DNA from: Emydura subglobosa
Taxonomy: Eukaryota > Chordata > Testudines > Chelidae
Length of the DNA: 64,000 bases
NCBI GenBank assembly: GCA_007922225.1
Contig: ML679973.1
Span: forward strand, 2,794,033 to 2,858,032
Direction of reading: 5' to 3'
Position numbers and translations under genes: made by a program. The notes below the pieces were generated by a model. It did not search any database. It saw only the letters and a program-made list of their open reading frames with translations, and had not been told where the DNA came from. Numbering within the stretch: position 1 is the stretch's first letter; each line of letters opens with the position of its first letter. Of this stretch, positions 47,801 to 59,800 are shown in pieces.

Positions 47801-50800
47801 CACATCTTCAAAGAAGAACTGCACATACAGCCTGTGGTGAGAAGAAGGGCCCAGAGGAGATATCAGTGCAGCTCCAACTTAGTAGGGAGGGAGGTTCCTA
47901 AACTAGGCAGCCAGCAGAAAGAGGGAACCTTGGCTGAAGGCTCAGACAGAAGGAACGGATGGAGTGAAGGCCCACTGAAGACTGCTGGACCTAGTGTATC
48001 CAGGACAGACTGAGACGGTGGGTTTGTCTCAGACAGATAAACCTTCCTCATGCGGGCAACATAGGAGACGCACTTGGGCATTGAGATATCTCACTGATGG
48101 GCAACTTTATAAAAACCTATACAGATGTGGAACTGCAGGGGTATTGCACCACCCAGGGGTTTTGTGATTGCAGGAAGCACAGACTCAGTGTCACTTTGGC
48201 TCTGCATCTGACACAGGAAGAGAGGGACTAGATAACAACAGTACTGATCCCCTCAAAACAGTAGCCACCAGTGACTTGATTTCCAGTAAGAAACTGTGTG
48301 CGCATGCATGCAAGAGTTGGGGGGTGTGTGGGGTGTGTGTGTGTGTCAGTCAGTCAGTCAGTCAAATGGGAAACACGTTGGGGAACTCCAGAGGCTGGTG
48401 CCATAGGAAGAAAAAGGAACAGCCAGGAGGTTCAACAGCATCTGGGGAAGAGAAGGTTACTCACCTCGTGCAGTAACTAAGGTTCTTTGAGATGTGTCCC
48501 CCTGTGGGTGCTCCACTTTAGGTGTCGGTGCATCCTCGCGTCCCTTGATCAGAAATTTTACAGCAGGGCTCCTCCAGATAGCGCATGCACAGCTCCCGTC
48601 TCGCAGCGCTGTTGGTGCCTTTTTTCGAGTGCACGCGATCCAACCCCCTCAGTTCCTTCTCTACCGCAGAGTCCTGTCTTTGAACTCCGAAATGGGGGGA
48701 GGGTAGCAGAGCACCCACAGGGGGACACATCTCGAAGAACTTTGGTCACTGCACAAGGTGAGTAACCTTCTCTTCTTCTTCGAGTGGTGTCCTTGTGGGT
48801 GCTCCACTTTAGGTGACTGAAGAGCAGTGCCCCTCATTCAGTGGAAGGGACTTCAGAGTCATTTGGTTGGACAGTCGAAAGTACTGTCAGTTCTATAGCG
48901 GCATCTCCTCTGGATGCTCAATCGATGGCATAATGTTTTGTAAACGTGTGTGCAGAGGCCTTACATATATCTGTAATAGAAATGTCATTAAGGAATGCTA
49001 CAGAAGCAGACATTGCTCTGGTTTAATGTTTTGGTCCCCATGGGAGCATGTAAATTTTTTACATTTATAGTATGAATGGCTGCATCCCGCTTTCCACTTT
49101 GAAATCACAAAAGGTTTGCCTTTTGTGCGTTCTGCTACGGATGTGAAGAGCTTCTCTGATTTTCTAAAGGCTTTTGTTCTGTCTAAGTAGAAGGCTATTG
49201 TCCACTGACATCTAGAGTGTGCAGTGTGGCTTCTTGCGCATTATGGTGAGTCTTTGGCTAGAAAGTAGGTAAGTCAATCAGCTAGTTTATATGGAAGTCT
49301 GATATCATTTTTGGTAGGAACCTTGGGTGAGGTCTGAGCATAATCTTATCCTTGTGGAAAATTGTGTAGGATGGATGGACCATGAGTACCCCAATTTCTC
49401 CAACATGGCGGGCTACTAGAAAGTACACTTTCATTGACAGATGTAGAAGACAGCATGTTGCTAAGGGCTCAAATAAGATTTTGGTAATGGTCCTTAGTAT
49501 CAGGTTTAGATCCCACAGTGTTATGGGGGTACGTATAATCGGGTATAATACCTTTTGTATCCCTGTGATAAACCGTTTTACCGTTGGGTGAGTGAACACT
49601 GTTTTACCATTTACTTTGTTGTGAAAAAACAGAATGGCCGCTAGATGAACCTTTAGCGAACTAATCAATAATCTGATTTTTTTAATTCTAGGATGTAGTC
49701 CAGGATGGTTGGAATGGGTGCAGATGTGGCAATGATTTGCCTATCTTAACACCAGGAAGTGAGTCTATGCCACTTCTGAAGGTAAGTTTTCCTTGTTGTC
49801 CATTTTCTACTATTTAATGAGATGGGTTTAACTTGCTCGGAGCATTCTAGTTCTTCTATGCTGAACCATTTAGGAACCATGCTGTTAGGTGAAGCTTCTG
49901 TAGATCTGAGCGTCCTGAGAGAGAAGATCGTTACGAAATGGGAGAGCGATCGGTGTGTATATCAACATCTGAAGTAGGTAAGAATACCAGATTTGTCTGG
50001 GCCATGTGGGTGCTATCTTTATCACTGTTGCCTTATCCATGCGTATCTTGTGGATGGGTGGGATTGTGTAAAGAAGGTGATTGCTCCAATCAGGAAAAAA
50101 CGCATCCTCCCATCAATCCCCTTCCCATTCCTGCTCTCGAGCGGAAAAGAAGACATTTGTGAATTTGTGTAGTCGCAAAGAGGTTGATAGTTGGATGACC
50201 CCATTGTCAAAAAATGTTTTTCAGAACCTTATTGTTCAATTCCCACTCGTAGTTTTGGACAAATTGTCTGCTGAGGACATCTGCAGTAGTGTTCTGGCAT
50301 CCTGGTAGTACGCCACTGATATATTGGATGCACCAATTCCAGAGTTTTATCACTTCAGTGCATAGGCAGTGGAATCTTGCTCCTCCCTGTCAATGTATGT
50401 AAAACATGCATGCAGTGTTGTCTATCATTATCTTTATCGTTTTGTTCTTTATGAGTGGAAGAAAGTGGCAGCATGCGTTCCGAACTACATGTAGCTCTAA
50501 GAGGTTTATATGTAAACTCATTTAGTTTTTTGACCATTGGCCCCATATCGTACAGTTCTGTAGATGTGCTCCCAGCGTAGTAGGGATGCATCTGTGATAA
50601 TCATAACCAAGGGTGGGTGCTGTGAAATGGGGATTCCAGTCATCATGTTGGTGGGTCGAGTCCACCATAATGATTCTTTGACCTTGTTTGGCATCATTAG
50701 TGTTCTGTTCAAACCATGTTTGTGTGGTTTGTAGGTGGTTGATAGCCATCGCATGTGAAGCTGTGCGTATTGGACCACAAAGATAGTGGCTGCCATGTGC

Positions 50801-53800
50801 CCTAGGAATTGTAGGCTGTGCACGTGGTTAATGTTTGGCTGTTTCTATAGAGAGTGTTAGGTCTACTATAGCCTGGAACCTGGTGGATGGTAATGATGCC
50901 CTTGCTGTTATCGAGTTCAGGTCTGCTACTGTGAATTCCAATAGTTGTGTTGGGTTTAAAGTGGACTTTTTGATGCTTATCATGAGACCTAGGCTTTGAA
51001 ACAGTGATATAATTCATTGTGTATCTTGGATGGCTAACTCCTGGCTGTGCGCCCTTTAGTAGGCAGTCATCTAGGTAAGGGAATATTGTGATCCCTTCCC
51101 TGCGCAGATGTGCTGCTACTACAGCCGGCACTTCTGAAAAAATCTTTGGTGCTGTAGAGAGGCCGAAGGGTAATACTTTGCATTGGTAACGGTTGCGTGC
51201 CAGTGTGAATCTGAGAAAGCGTCTGTGCGCTGGGTGGATAGCGACATGGAAATAAGTTTCTTGAAGGTCGAAGGCTGAAAACAGTCCCCAATTCCAGTGC
51301 CAGTATTATGGTGGACAACGTGACCATCTTGAATCTTCGTCACCTTACAAACTTGTTTAATCTTCAAAGGTCTCCATCTTCCATTCTTTTTCTGGATCAA
51401 AAAATAGTCGGAGTAGAAACCCTTCCCTATGTGTTGTTCCACCTCCTTGGCTGGGACATAATACTTTTTATCTGTCCTCTTACAGATAGGTGGGATGGTA
51501 GCCGGCATTTGCCAGATGTTGTTGGCTGGTCCAATAATGCGTCACTAACGGGTAATGCAATCTTTGATGAGGTGGTGGTGTGAAGGATCCGCAGTAATTT
51601 GTGGTGGGATTCCGTGACTTCCTCAAGAGGGATTTCAAGATCTTCTGCTACCCTTTTGAACAAATCATGAAAATACTTAAAGTCATCGTCGGTGGAGGGG
51701 GTATTATTGTATAATCTGGTGAGGAGGAGGAGTCATGTGCAGGAAGTGACGTGTACTGTCCAACAATTTCCTCCACAGTTTTGGGCATCGGCTCAGAGAC
51801 AGATGGAGCAGATGTTGCATAAGACCTGGGTCTGTGTGTGTAGAGGCTGGGGGGGTCTACTGAAAACCCAAGTGTAATTTGGCCACGTGTCCAAACCTGG
51901 CTATTACGTGTGATAAGGCATGGATGGTCCAAACCACGGTAGTCCGTACCATGGACACGTCTGACGCCCCGACCATGGTGCATGTCTGGGCATTTCCGAA
52001 GTTGGTTTGATGGGGGAGGAGTGTTGGGAAGAGAATTCACCTTCCTCACTCTCGCTGACATTTCTGATAGAAAAGGCTATTGGAGAAAGAGCCTCATCAT
52101 GTGCGAAATGCACGGGGGATGCATCTGTTTTGAGAAGTGGTGACTGTGGTGTCATCTATGTCTGCTAGCAGTGGCGTCTCTTCTCCTTTTGCAGCAGTGT
52201 TGCTGTCGAGGATTGGAAGGGTACTGCACTCAGCTTCGGTGCCGTTGATGGTGCCATGTCAGGTGTTCGTGCCAACACTGATGTCGGTGCTGAAACAGTT
52301 GTCTGCACTGTGCTGATCATAGGCGCCATTGTCTTATGCGGTGCCGCAGTAAGTGCCGAAGATTTCCTCCCTTGGCTGTTTGGCCTGCAGTCTCTGTTCT
52401 GTTTCTTTTGTCAGTGCCGTATTGGAGGAGGTTGGTTCAATTTTGCCTCTTGACCCCACACTAGGGTGTTGTGAGCCCTTTGGTGCTCTAGTCTGCACCG
52501 TACCTGAGGAACCTGGCGCCTCAGAAGAACCTGATCTTAGGGTTTTTGTTACCCATAGGGGTCAACTCCTTTTCTTTGGTGGCTCCCTCCTAGGTGAGGT
52601 TGGGGGTCTCTGTTTTTTCTGTAGGAGGTTTATCTGGCCTCGGGTCAGAGGAGTGTCTCAATGACTTTTCCGTAAGGATTAGCTTCAGTCGGAGATCCTT
52701 ATCTCTCCTAGCTATGGTTTTGAGGTTGCTGCAATGTATGCATTTCTGAGGTACGCGGCTCTCACCCAGGCAGTGGACACATTGTGAGTGGCTGTCTGAT
52801 GCTGGGATAGCATGTGCTGGGATGGCTGGGATGTGCTTAAAACCTAGTGAACCAGGCATGTTGTCAGGTATTATGAAAAACGGATTCTATTCTATTCTAT
52901 CAACTGGGAGAGGAGAGGAAAGAAAAAAAATTATTTTTTTAAAAAAAGGTAAGATGGATAAAAGTTAAGTACTCGCTGACTAAAACAAACTACTGACTAG
53001 ACTAAGGCTACTTCTAACAGTTATAGGTAAAAATGGCTGAGTTTAGTAGGAACTGCTGAGGGCTCCATCTCGGACTGCAGATGGTTGAGGGGAACTGAAG
53101 GGGGTGGGTTGTGTGTGCACCAAAGGAGGCTTCAACGGTGCCGTGAGATGGGAGCTGTACGTGCGTGTCCAGGACGAGTGCTGCTGTAAAATCTCTGATC
53201 AAGGGACGCGAGGACATGCCGACACCTAAATTGGAGCACCCACAGGGACACCTTTCAAAGAAGAACCTTCAAACACATCACCAGGTACCTGTCTGAACCA
53301 CTGCCCACTCAGGTAAAGGACAGTGGCAGACATGCATCTCCATTACTCTGGGACAAGGGAGTGAGGAAGAAAAAATGAGAGCACAAGCTAAGAGTCACTA
53401 GGCTGCTCCCCTGCTTACCTCTACTTACCCAAGGCTTCTGGGTGATTCTCCCTCGCAGCCAAGGTTCTGGAACTGCCCTCCAGGCTCTTGGATTATTCCC
53501 CTTCGCCCCATACACCCAGCTCCAGGAACACGACACTGCGGCCCAGGCCCAGGCTAGGAGGTCGTTTCCCACTTACGTTTAACTTCTTCACTCCCCCTTT
53601 TGGGAGGCCAAGGCCTTATGCTCCTGGGCACAGGATAAGAGACACTTGCCTTGTTTCTTTGCCCCTCACATGTTCCAGGGTCAACAGCTGCTCCCAGGAG
53701 GGAAAATCACTTTGAAGGTATCGCTCCACCACAAGCTGGTAGGTTTCCACCTGCAAAAGGGACCCTGCAAAAAACACCAGAGAAAAGAGATCAGCCAACA

Positions 53801-56800
53801 GAAAGGCAAAGCAGAGGGAGCAAGTTCAGTGTCCTTGCTCCCAAAGCCAGCAGGCAAGGCAGTGAGAGAGCTCAGCACCCCCCCTCAACCCCATCTCCCA
53901 TCCCAAAGCAGCAAGAACCCAGGACCCCCAACTGGAACTGAGTGGGCCGCACCTATGAGTGCCGTGTCTGCGAAGGGGCTGCCATCCCTGCGGGATATCA
54001 CGCAGGGGATCGAATCACTCTTGTCCCGCAGCTGAAGGGAGCTGCTGCTGGAGGAAGCTCTCAGCACTCCCAGCAACACCTGCAAAGGAAAGGGAGCTGT
54101 GAGGAGAGTCAGCCAGTCCCCAGCTGGAAGGGCATGGGACTGAAGGGTCTTTAATAGAAACCATTTATGACACCCCCTCAGCAACCTGCCATCTCTGCCT
54201 GTTTCATTACATCACAGGCAGGAAAAGCAGGCTCCTCCCCTACTGGAGGTACTCGTGCGTCAGTCAAGAAGAGAGGAGCCCCAGACACCCCCTCTGCATC
54301 AAGGTGGGAGGGAGAAGGGAAGCTCTTATAGGTCAGATCGCAAGGGGAGTTTGGCACGTACCATTCGGGGCTGGAAGCTCTCTGCTGAGAATGTTTCATA
54401 GGACCAAGCCAGTCTGCGATTCAGCTCCTGGGTGCCCATGTGCGGGGCCTCCAAGGGGGGCAGCAACTGCGATGGATTGAAGACATCCCAGCTTCTCTGC
54501 TCGGCCATAGAGCGCAGCAGGGAAAGAGGCGGGGCCTGGCATGGGGGCTCCAGGGACTGATACTAAATGATACAAAAAGCAAGAGGAAAAAAAAAAATGA
54601 GTCTCCTCCCCTCAGATAAACAGAGGGAGCACAGGGAGCAGGGCCCCACCTGCTGCAGGGGACAACGGTGCCTTTCTGCTAGGATCTCATGATGAACATC
54701 TCTCGCTTGCTCCCCAGAAGGCACCACAGCGTTCAGAACGGGGACAAGAAACTTCTCAGCTACTCCAGGGCCTTGAGGTGCAGAGCGGATCAACAGCCGC
54801 CGGCGCCCAATGAAACAACAAAACCTGAGAGGAAGAATGATACAGGCGTTAGGCACTCACCCATAATTAAGGAGGAGTTTTGCACATACTGAGACCACGT
54901 CTACACTTGCCACCAAATTCGGCGGCAGTCGACGGGCGATACGCAAGCTACATAGAGTAGCTTGTGTATCGCCCGACAACTTCCTAACTCCTACTTACCG
55001 TGGTGTCCTCAGTCTGCTGCGCCGGTGGGAAACGCGCTCCTGTCGACGCAGCATTACTCCACCTGGCGGACGTGGATTAATAGACCCAGAAATCGACGCG
55101 ATTGAGCCGGTCTCCACTTCTGCTCAATCGATCCGGATAAATCGATCTGACAGCGGCAAATTTGCCCTGTGAGTCTAGACATAGCCCGAGACAGTTCATC
55201 GGGTTGCCCAGAACTGTGAGTTACTTTGTTACCTCCCCTACCCCCAGTGAGAGGAAGATTTGCTTGTGCTTAACTGGATGCCCACTCCCTGACACCAGCA
55301 GTTTGTTAGCCACCCGAACAGTCTCCTCAGGGCTCTGCCAGCCCTTACTTTGTCTTGAGGGTTAACTAATTGGTGCATCCCAACCCCCTTTGAAGAGTTT
55401 CCCTGTGATATCCAGCTCCTGTCCTTGGACAATCTCAGAAACACCAGGTTTGCTGTCCCCAAGGGAGGAGTATACAATACATAGAGCTTGACTAGTAAAA
55501 CTTGGGATTGGGTCCTTTAGAACATCACAGCACTGAAATACATTTATAGTGAAAACAATCCTAAGTTTATCATCACAGGCTAAGATTTAAGAGATAGTGA
55601 GTAAGGATAATGGAAACAGAAATGGTTACATATAAAACAAAACCTGGGTCTATGCTTATCAATGGTCCCTTTCCTATTTAATAAAGTAGATTCCCCCTCA
55701 AGGATCCAGTCTTTTTGCAAAGCTAGTTGGTTTTCAGTCATACCAGGATCCAAGAGTCCCACTCTTTAAGGGGTTTCCTCAGTGAATGGACAACGAAACG
55801 TGTCCTTGCATTCTATTTATTAATATTCTTCAGAATTCATTCCCACCCCGACAGGACATCCCCTATGGTTTAGTCTCCAGTGTCTTCCCTGTTTACTCTG
55901 CATACAGATTTGGCTTCCATTGTATTGGTTTGCAGTGCTTAATTTACATAGCTGCCTGCAATACAGGTGAATCAATGTCCTTTGCCTGACTCAAAACCCA
56001 TTTGCCAACCCTTTCTTGATTTAGACTTAAAAACCTATGTTTAGTAGGCATACACAACTTCTTAAATATCATCCATCCATACATCACACAATGACTATTC
56101 GCATCAGTGTCATCCTGGCTTTCATTTAAGATATCATATGACATTCTTCACAGACAAACACTATGAAGACAGTGTGCTAGGCGTAGTCTTTGTCAAGTCT
56201 GATAGGAGTTTCTGTTACAGAACAGTGAAACCTTTGCTGGTGCCAATGGGCCTTTGTGTCACAGTGATGAATGAATGTAGGGTGCGCAGGCACAAGACTA
56301 AGGAAAATATAGGAGGGAAATATCGTGGTAGGGATGGAGGATGCAAGTGGTGGGCATACTTAGGGAACAGAGGGGGAGCAGAAAGAGAAAAAATGGAGAG
56401 AATGGCAGCTCCCTATGACCCAGGGGTTACGAGATGGCAGAGTGGAATCCCCCTCCAATCAGGGGAACTATATTTTGTAATGGCATTTAGAGTTGAATTT
56501 TTAACATGAAATGACCTATGTACAAATTGGGTGTGTGTGGATTCCCTCTAAAGGCTCAAAAATCAGAGGCAGATTAAAAAACCCCAGCTTTTCATTATTG
56601 CTGTTTTTAAATGCAAGTTGTGATTTTATTGGGAGGTCTAATGTGATTTTTGAATACCGGGAGTTGGCAATATTGGAACAAGGTCCATTGGCTGGAAGTT
56701 GAAGTTAGATAAATTCAAAGATGCAAGTTTTTAAACAGAGAAGGTAACTACCCAGTAGGACAGCTCACTAAGGATGCCTCATAATTGAAATCTTTAGGTC

Positions 56801-59800
56801 AAACTGGATGTCTTTCTAAAAGATATGCTCTTTGTTCAACCACAAATTATTGACTCAATGCAGGAATCACTGGGTGACAATTTATGGCCTGTATTATGCA
56901 GGAGGTTTCAATAGATGATCTTAAATGATCCCTTCTGGCCTTAAAATTTGTGGATCTATAAATCAACCAACCACCACCACTCCATTCAAGTTAATTAGTG
57001 CGCTGAGTGAGCAGAACAGACTATGTACATGCATCAAGAGTTCTTATTGGTAGATCACTCAATTATCTGCATAGTGTTCTCTCCTATAACTGGACTGGCT
57101 CCATGCTTTTGTCTGAGGCAACAGGCCTCACACTCTCCGCCCAGCCACCACTACCAGCCCAAATACTAAAAAACTAGGAAACACGCATGAATTATGTCAA
57201 ACACATCAAGTCAATTTGCACCTGGCCCTATTCTTCCTCCATCACCTTCATAAACAAATACTCCACTAAGATAACCTCAACTCTGGCCCTGCAGTGATGC
57301 AAGCATAGGATGTGAAAAGCAGAGAATGTGAACCAGGCTTCTTCACCCATTAGAAACAAATTCAAGCCATCAGTGACCAAAACCCACTAGAATACTTCAC
57401 TTTTGGTTGCAGTTGTTCAGAAAACTCTGGTCACCTCAAAATCTACACAAATGCCAAAAGCCAACAGGAGAGGAAGGATGGGTCAATGGCTAGTGTACTA
57501 GAAAGAAAGCCTGAGACATGAGGCCATGGTATAAAAGGCCTAGTATAAGACCTAAGGCCCAAACAAAGTCAAGTCCGGCTAATATAAAGCAGAATTAGCA
57601 AGGGTCAGGTCTTGACCTGTTACAAAGCTGATGCCTGCTTGCAGGTTCATTATCTGATACAGGAACTTGGCAAGAGCAGGGCTTGCGTTGTGAAAACACA
57701 AGCACTCTAGGCACTAAGAATTCATGTAAACACATTCAAGGGTAGTACCAGAACACCCTGATACAGAGTTATGTTGCAAACTGTGAGATAGTGAGGGCAG
57801 AGGGCAGTAGGAGAGTGCAGGAAGGGAGNNNNNNNNNNTGTGCTGTGCTGTGCTGTGCTGTGCTGTGCTGTGCTGTGCTGTGCTGTGCATCGGAGGGACG
57901 TGGATCGGATTGAAGTGAAGGGGAGTGGTGAAGTGAAGGTGGAGGAACAGAACGGAGTGCAGAGGCCGGTGGACAAACGGAGGTATCCGGCTCAAGGAGC
58001 CAGAAGGAGGGGGAAAAGTAGCCCAGGGGAAGACAGTGCAGCTGGTAACACGGTGCCAGCAGCACATAGCTGCCTCTCCTAGGGCCCCTGGGCTGGGACC
58101 CGGAGGAGCGGGTGGGCCCGGGTCCCTACCCCCCTCCTTAGGGAAGACGGGGTGACTGGACACGTCTGGCCCACTAGAGACTGTACAAGCGTGGGACCCA
58201 CCAGAGGGGAGCTGACGGCTGCCACAAAACACACTTCCCAAAGATGATACACGTACACACTGACCCCCTCTTAAAGATAAGGTAAGGCTGACTGGGTGGT
58301 GGATAGACACGTTTTGATCGAACCAACAGGTACAAGGTAAAGGGTGGTAACTAGCCACATCAGAGGGGCAATACGTACATTTGTCAGTGTATAAAAGAGG
58401 GGCCACAGAGGGGTTGCCTTTGTCCAGCTGATGGGGGAGCGGAAAGTCCCACCACTTACTGAGCTGAGTCCATTGTCATGGGCATACATGTATTAAGCGT
58501 ACCTGTAGCACGTACAAGGCACTAATACTGTGCTTTGTTGACAACACACCTGGCCAAGCGCCTTCGCCACTCAACAGAGTCTGTGGTCTTCTTGCGCAGT
58601 GTGATCAAGGTCTGCTGTGTCAGCTGTCTGTGCAGAGCGGGTGCAGCACACACTGAGAACACACGCAGCCAACAACTGACAACCGTTAAAACACTAGCCT
58701 AGGACTTGGAACAAATGAGTTCAATTTGTTGCTCTACCATAGACTTCTTGTGTGACTGAGCAAATCACTTATCTACTCTATCCATCAGTTCTGTAAAATG
58801 AAGATAGTGGTGTACAGTCTGTCTGTGTTATCAAACCACGTACCACTACTTAAAATACTTCATATACCAACAGTACACACTGCTAACGCAAATACAAACC
58901 TCAAACACAGATTATAGAAATTACATGGAAAAAACAAAGGTTACTGCAAGAATGTCTCTTACTACATTTTAATATTACAGCTTCCATAACATACAATAGA
59001 ACTAACGGTCTTGAGAATACAGATGGTGAAGGGAAGATGGGAGTATCACAGTGGTATGTTCATTATACATACATATCCTCAGCTATAATCCGTGAACTTC
59101 TTTTACATCACAACATCACTAGATTCAAAACCAACAAACCTTTAAAAGTGAGGAGAGGATCATGAACATCCTGAATTGTGACTGTTTTGTAAAACAAGAC
59201 TAGGTAGGAAATGAACAAAGAACTGAAGATTGTAGCTAGCGTAACTTATAAGGCTGTTTTAGCAGAGAATGTGATAGACAGGTATTGAATGGAGATAGAT
59301 GAAGACTGCGCTTTCTATAAGTTGCTATGGAATGGTTGCTGTGTAGGGTGTCTGACATAACTGCGTGTCATAGTTTTTAATACTGGCCGTTGTACTTTAG
59401 CAACCTTAATTGTGCCAGAACAAAAACCATGTTATGTAACACAACCCAAGAGTGGGTCCCAGAAACCAGCCTACAACTCCCCTAGGAGAGGAGACTAAAG
59501 CAACCAGAGGGTAGGCAGAATTTCACTGGGGAACCATCAAGGCCCACAAAGTGGGTGGGGTGGGAGGGAAGGGGGACAGGGATTTGTCTGGGAGAGACCT
59601 GAATGGCCTGCACAACCACATTTCCCAATGGGATCAGGGAAGGAGTGTCCTCACCTCTGCTCCAGCATTTCCAACAGGCTCGCCAGCCACAGATAGAGTG
59701 GCAGGCCTAGGTTATAGCGGAAGAGCAGTTGCACGTAGAGGTTTCCTGAGGAGGTTACAGGCTCGTGGAAGGTGCTGACCCTTGAGAAACCCTTGAGCAG

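Larger units (their letters stand above)
48452..53270 (-). mobile_element. DIRS-type tyrosine-recombinase retroelement inside a CTC1 intron
   Basis: About 4.8 kb, coding on the - strand like CTC1. It is bounded by inverted (not direct) terminal repeats: the left side CTGTGGGTGCTCCACTTTAG and the right side, inverted, CTGTGGGTGCTCCAATTTAG continue as homologues through CTCGCGTCCCTTGATCAGA. From right to left it has a gag-like region, a reverse transcriptase with YLDD, an RNase H segment and a tyrosine recombinase. This order and the inverted ends are the hallmarks of DIRS1-like elements, known in turtles and other vertebrates. Frameshifts and stops throughout make it inactive. Confidence 0.85.
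54825..59654 (-). other. CTC1 intron between exons d and e
   Basis: 4.8 kb, mostly the MITE, repeat copy 1, a CR1 tail, the gap with its microsatellite, an LTR-like piece and a SINE. 56.1-56.7, 57.0-57.8 and 58.8-59.6 kb show nothing recognisable. Confidence 0.55.

Noticed and set aside
47135..47901. Open frames on the + strand opposite CTC1 exon i
   Set aside because: They are shadows of the 463-nt CTC1 exon; only the - strand frame matches a known protein and fits splice phases.
57714..58406. 230-codon open frame on the - strand
   Set aside because: It crosses the N gap and the TGTGC microsatellite; the sequence is low-complexity.
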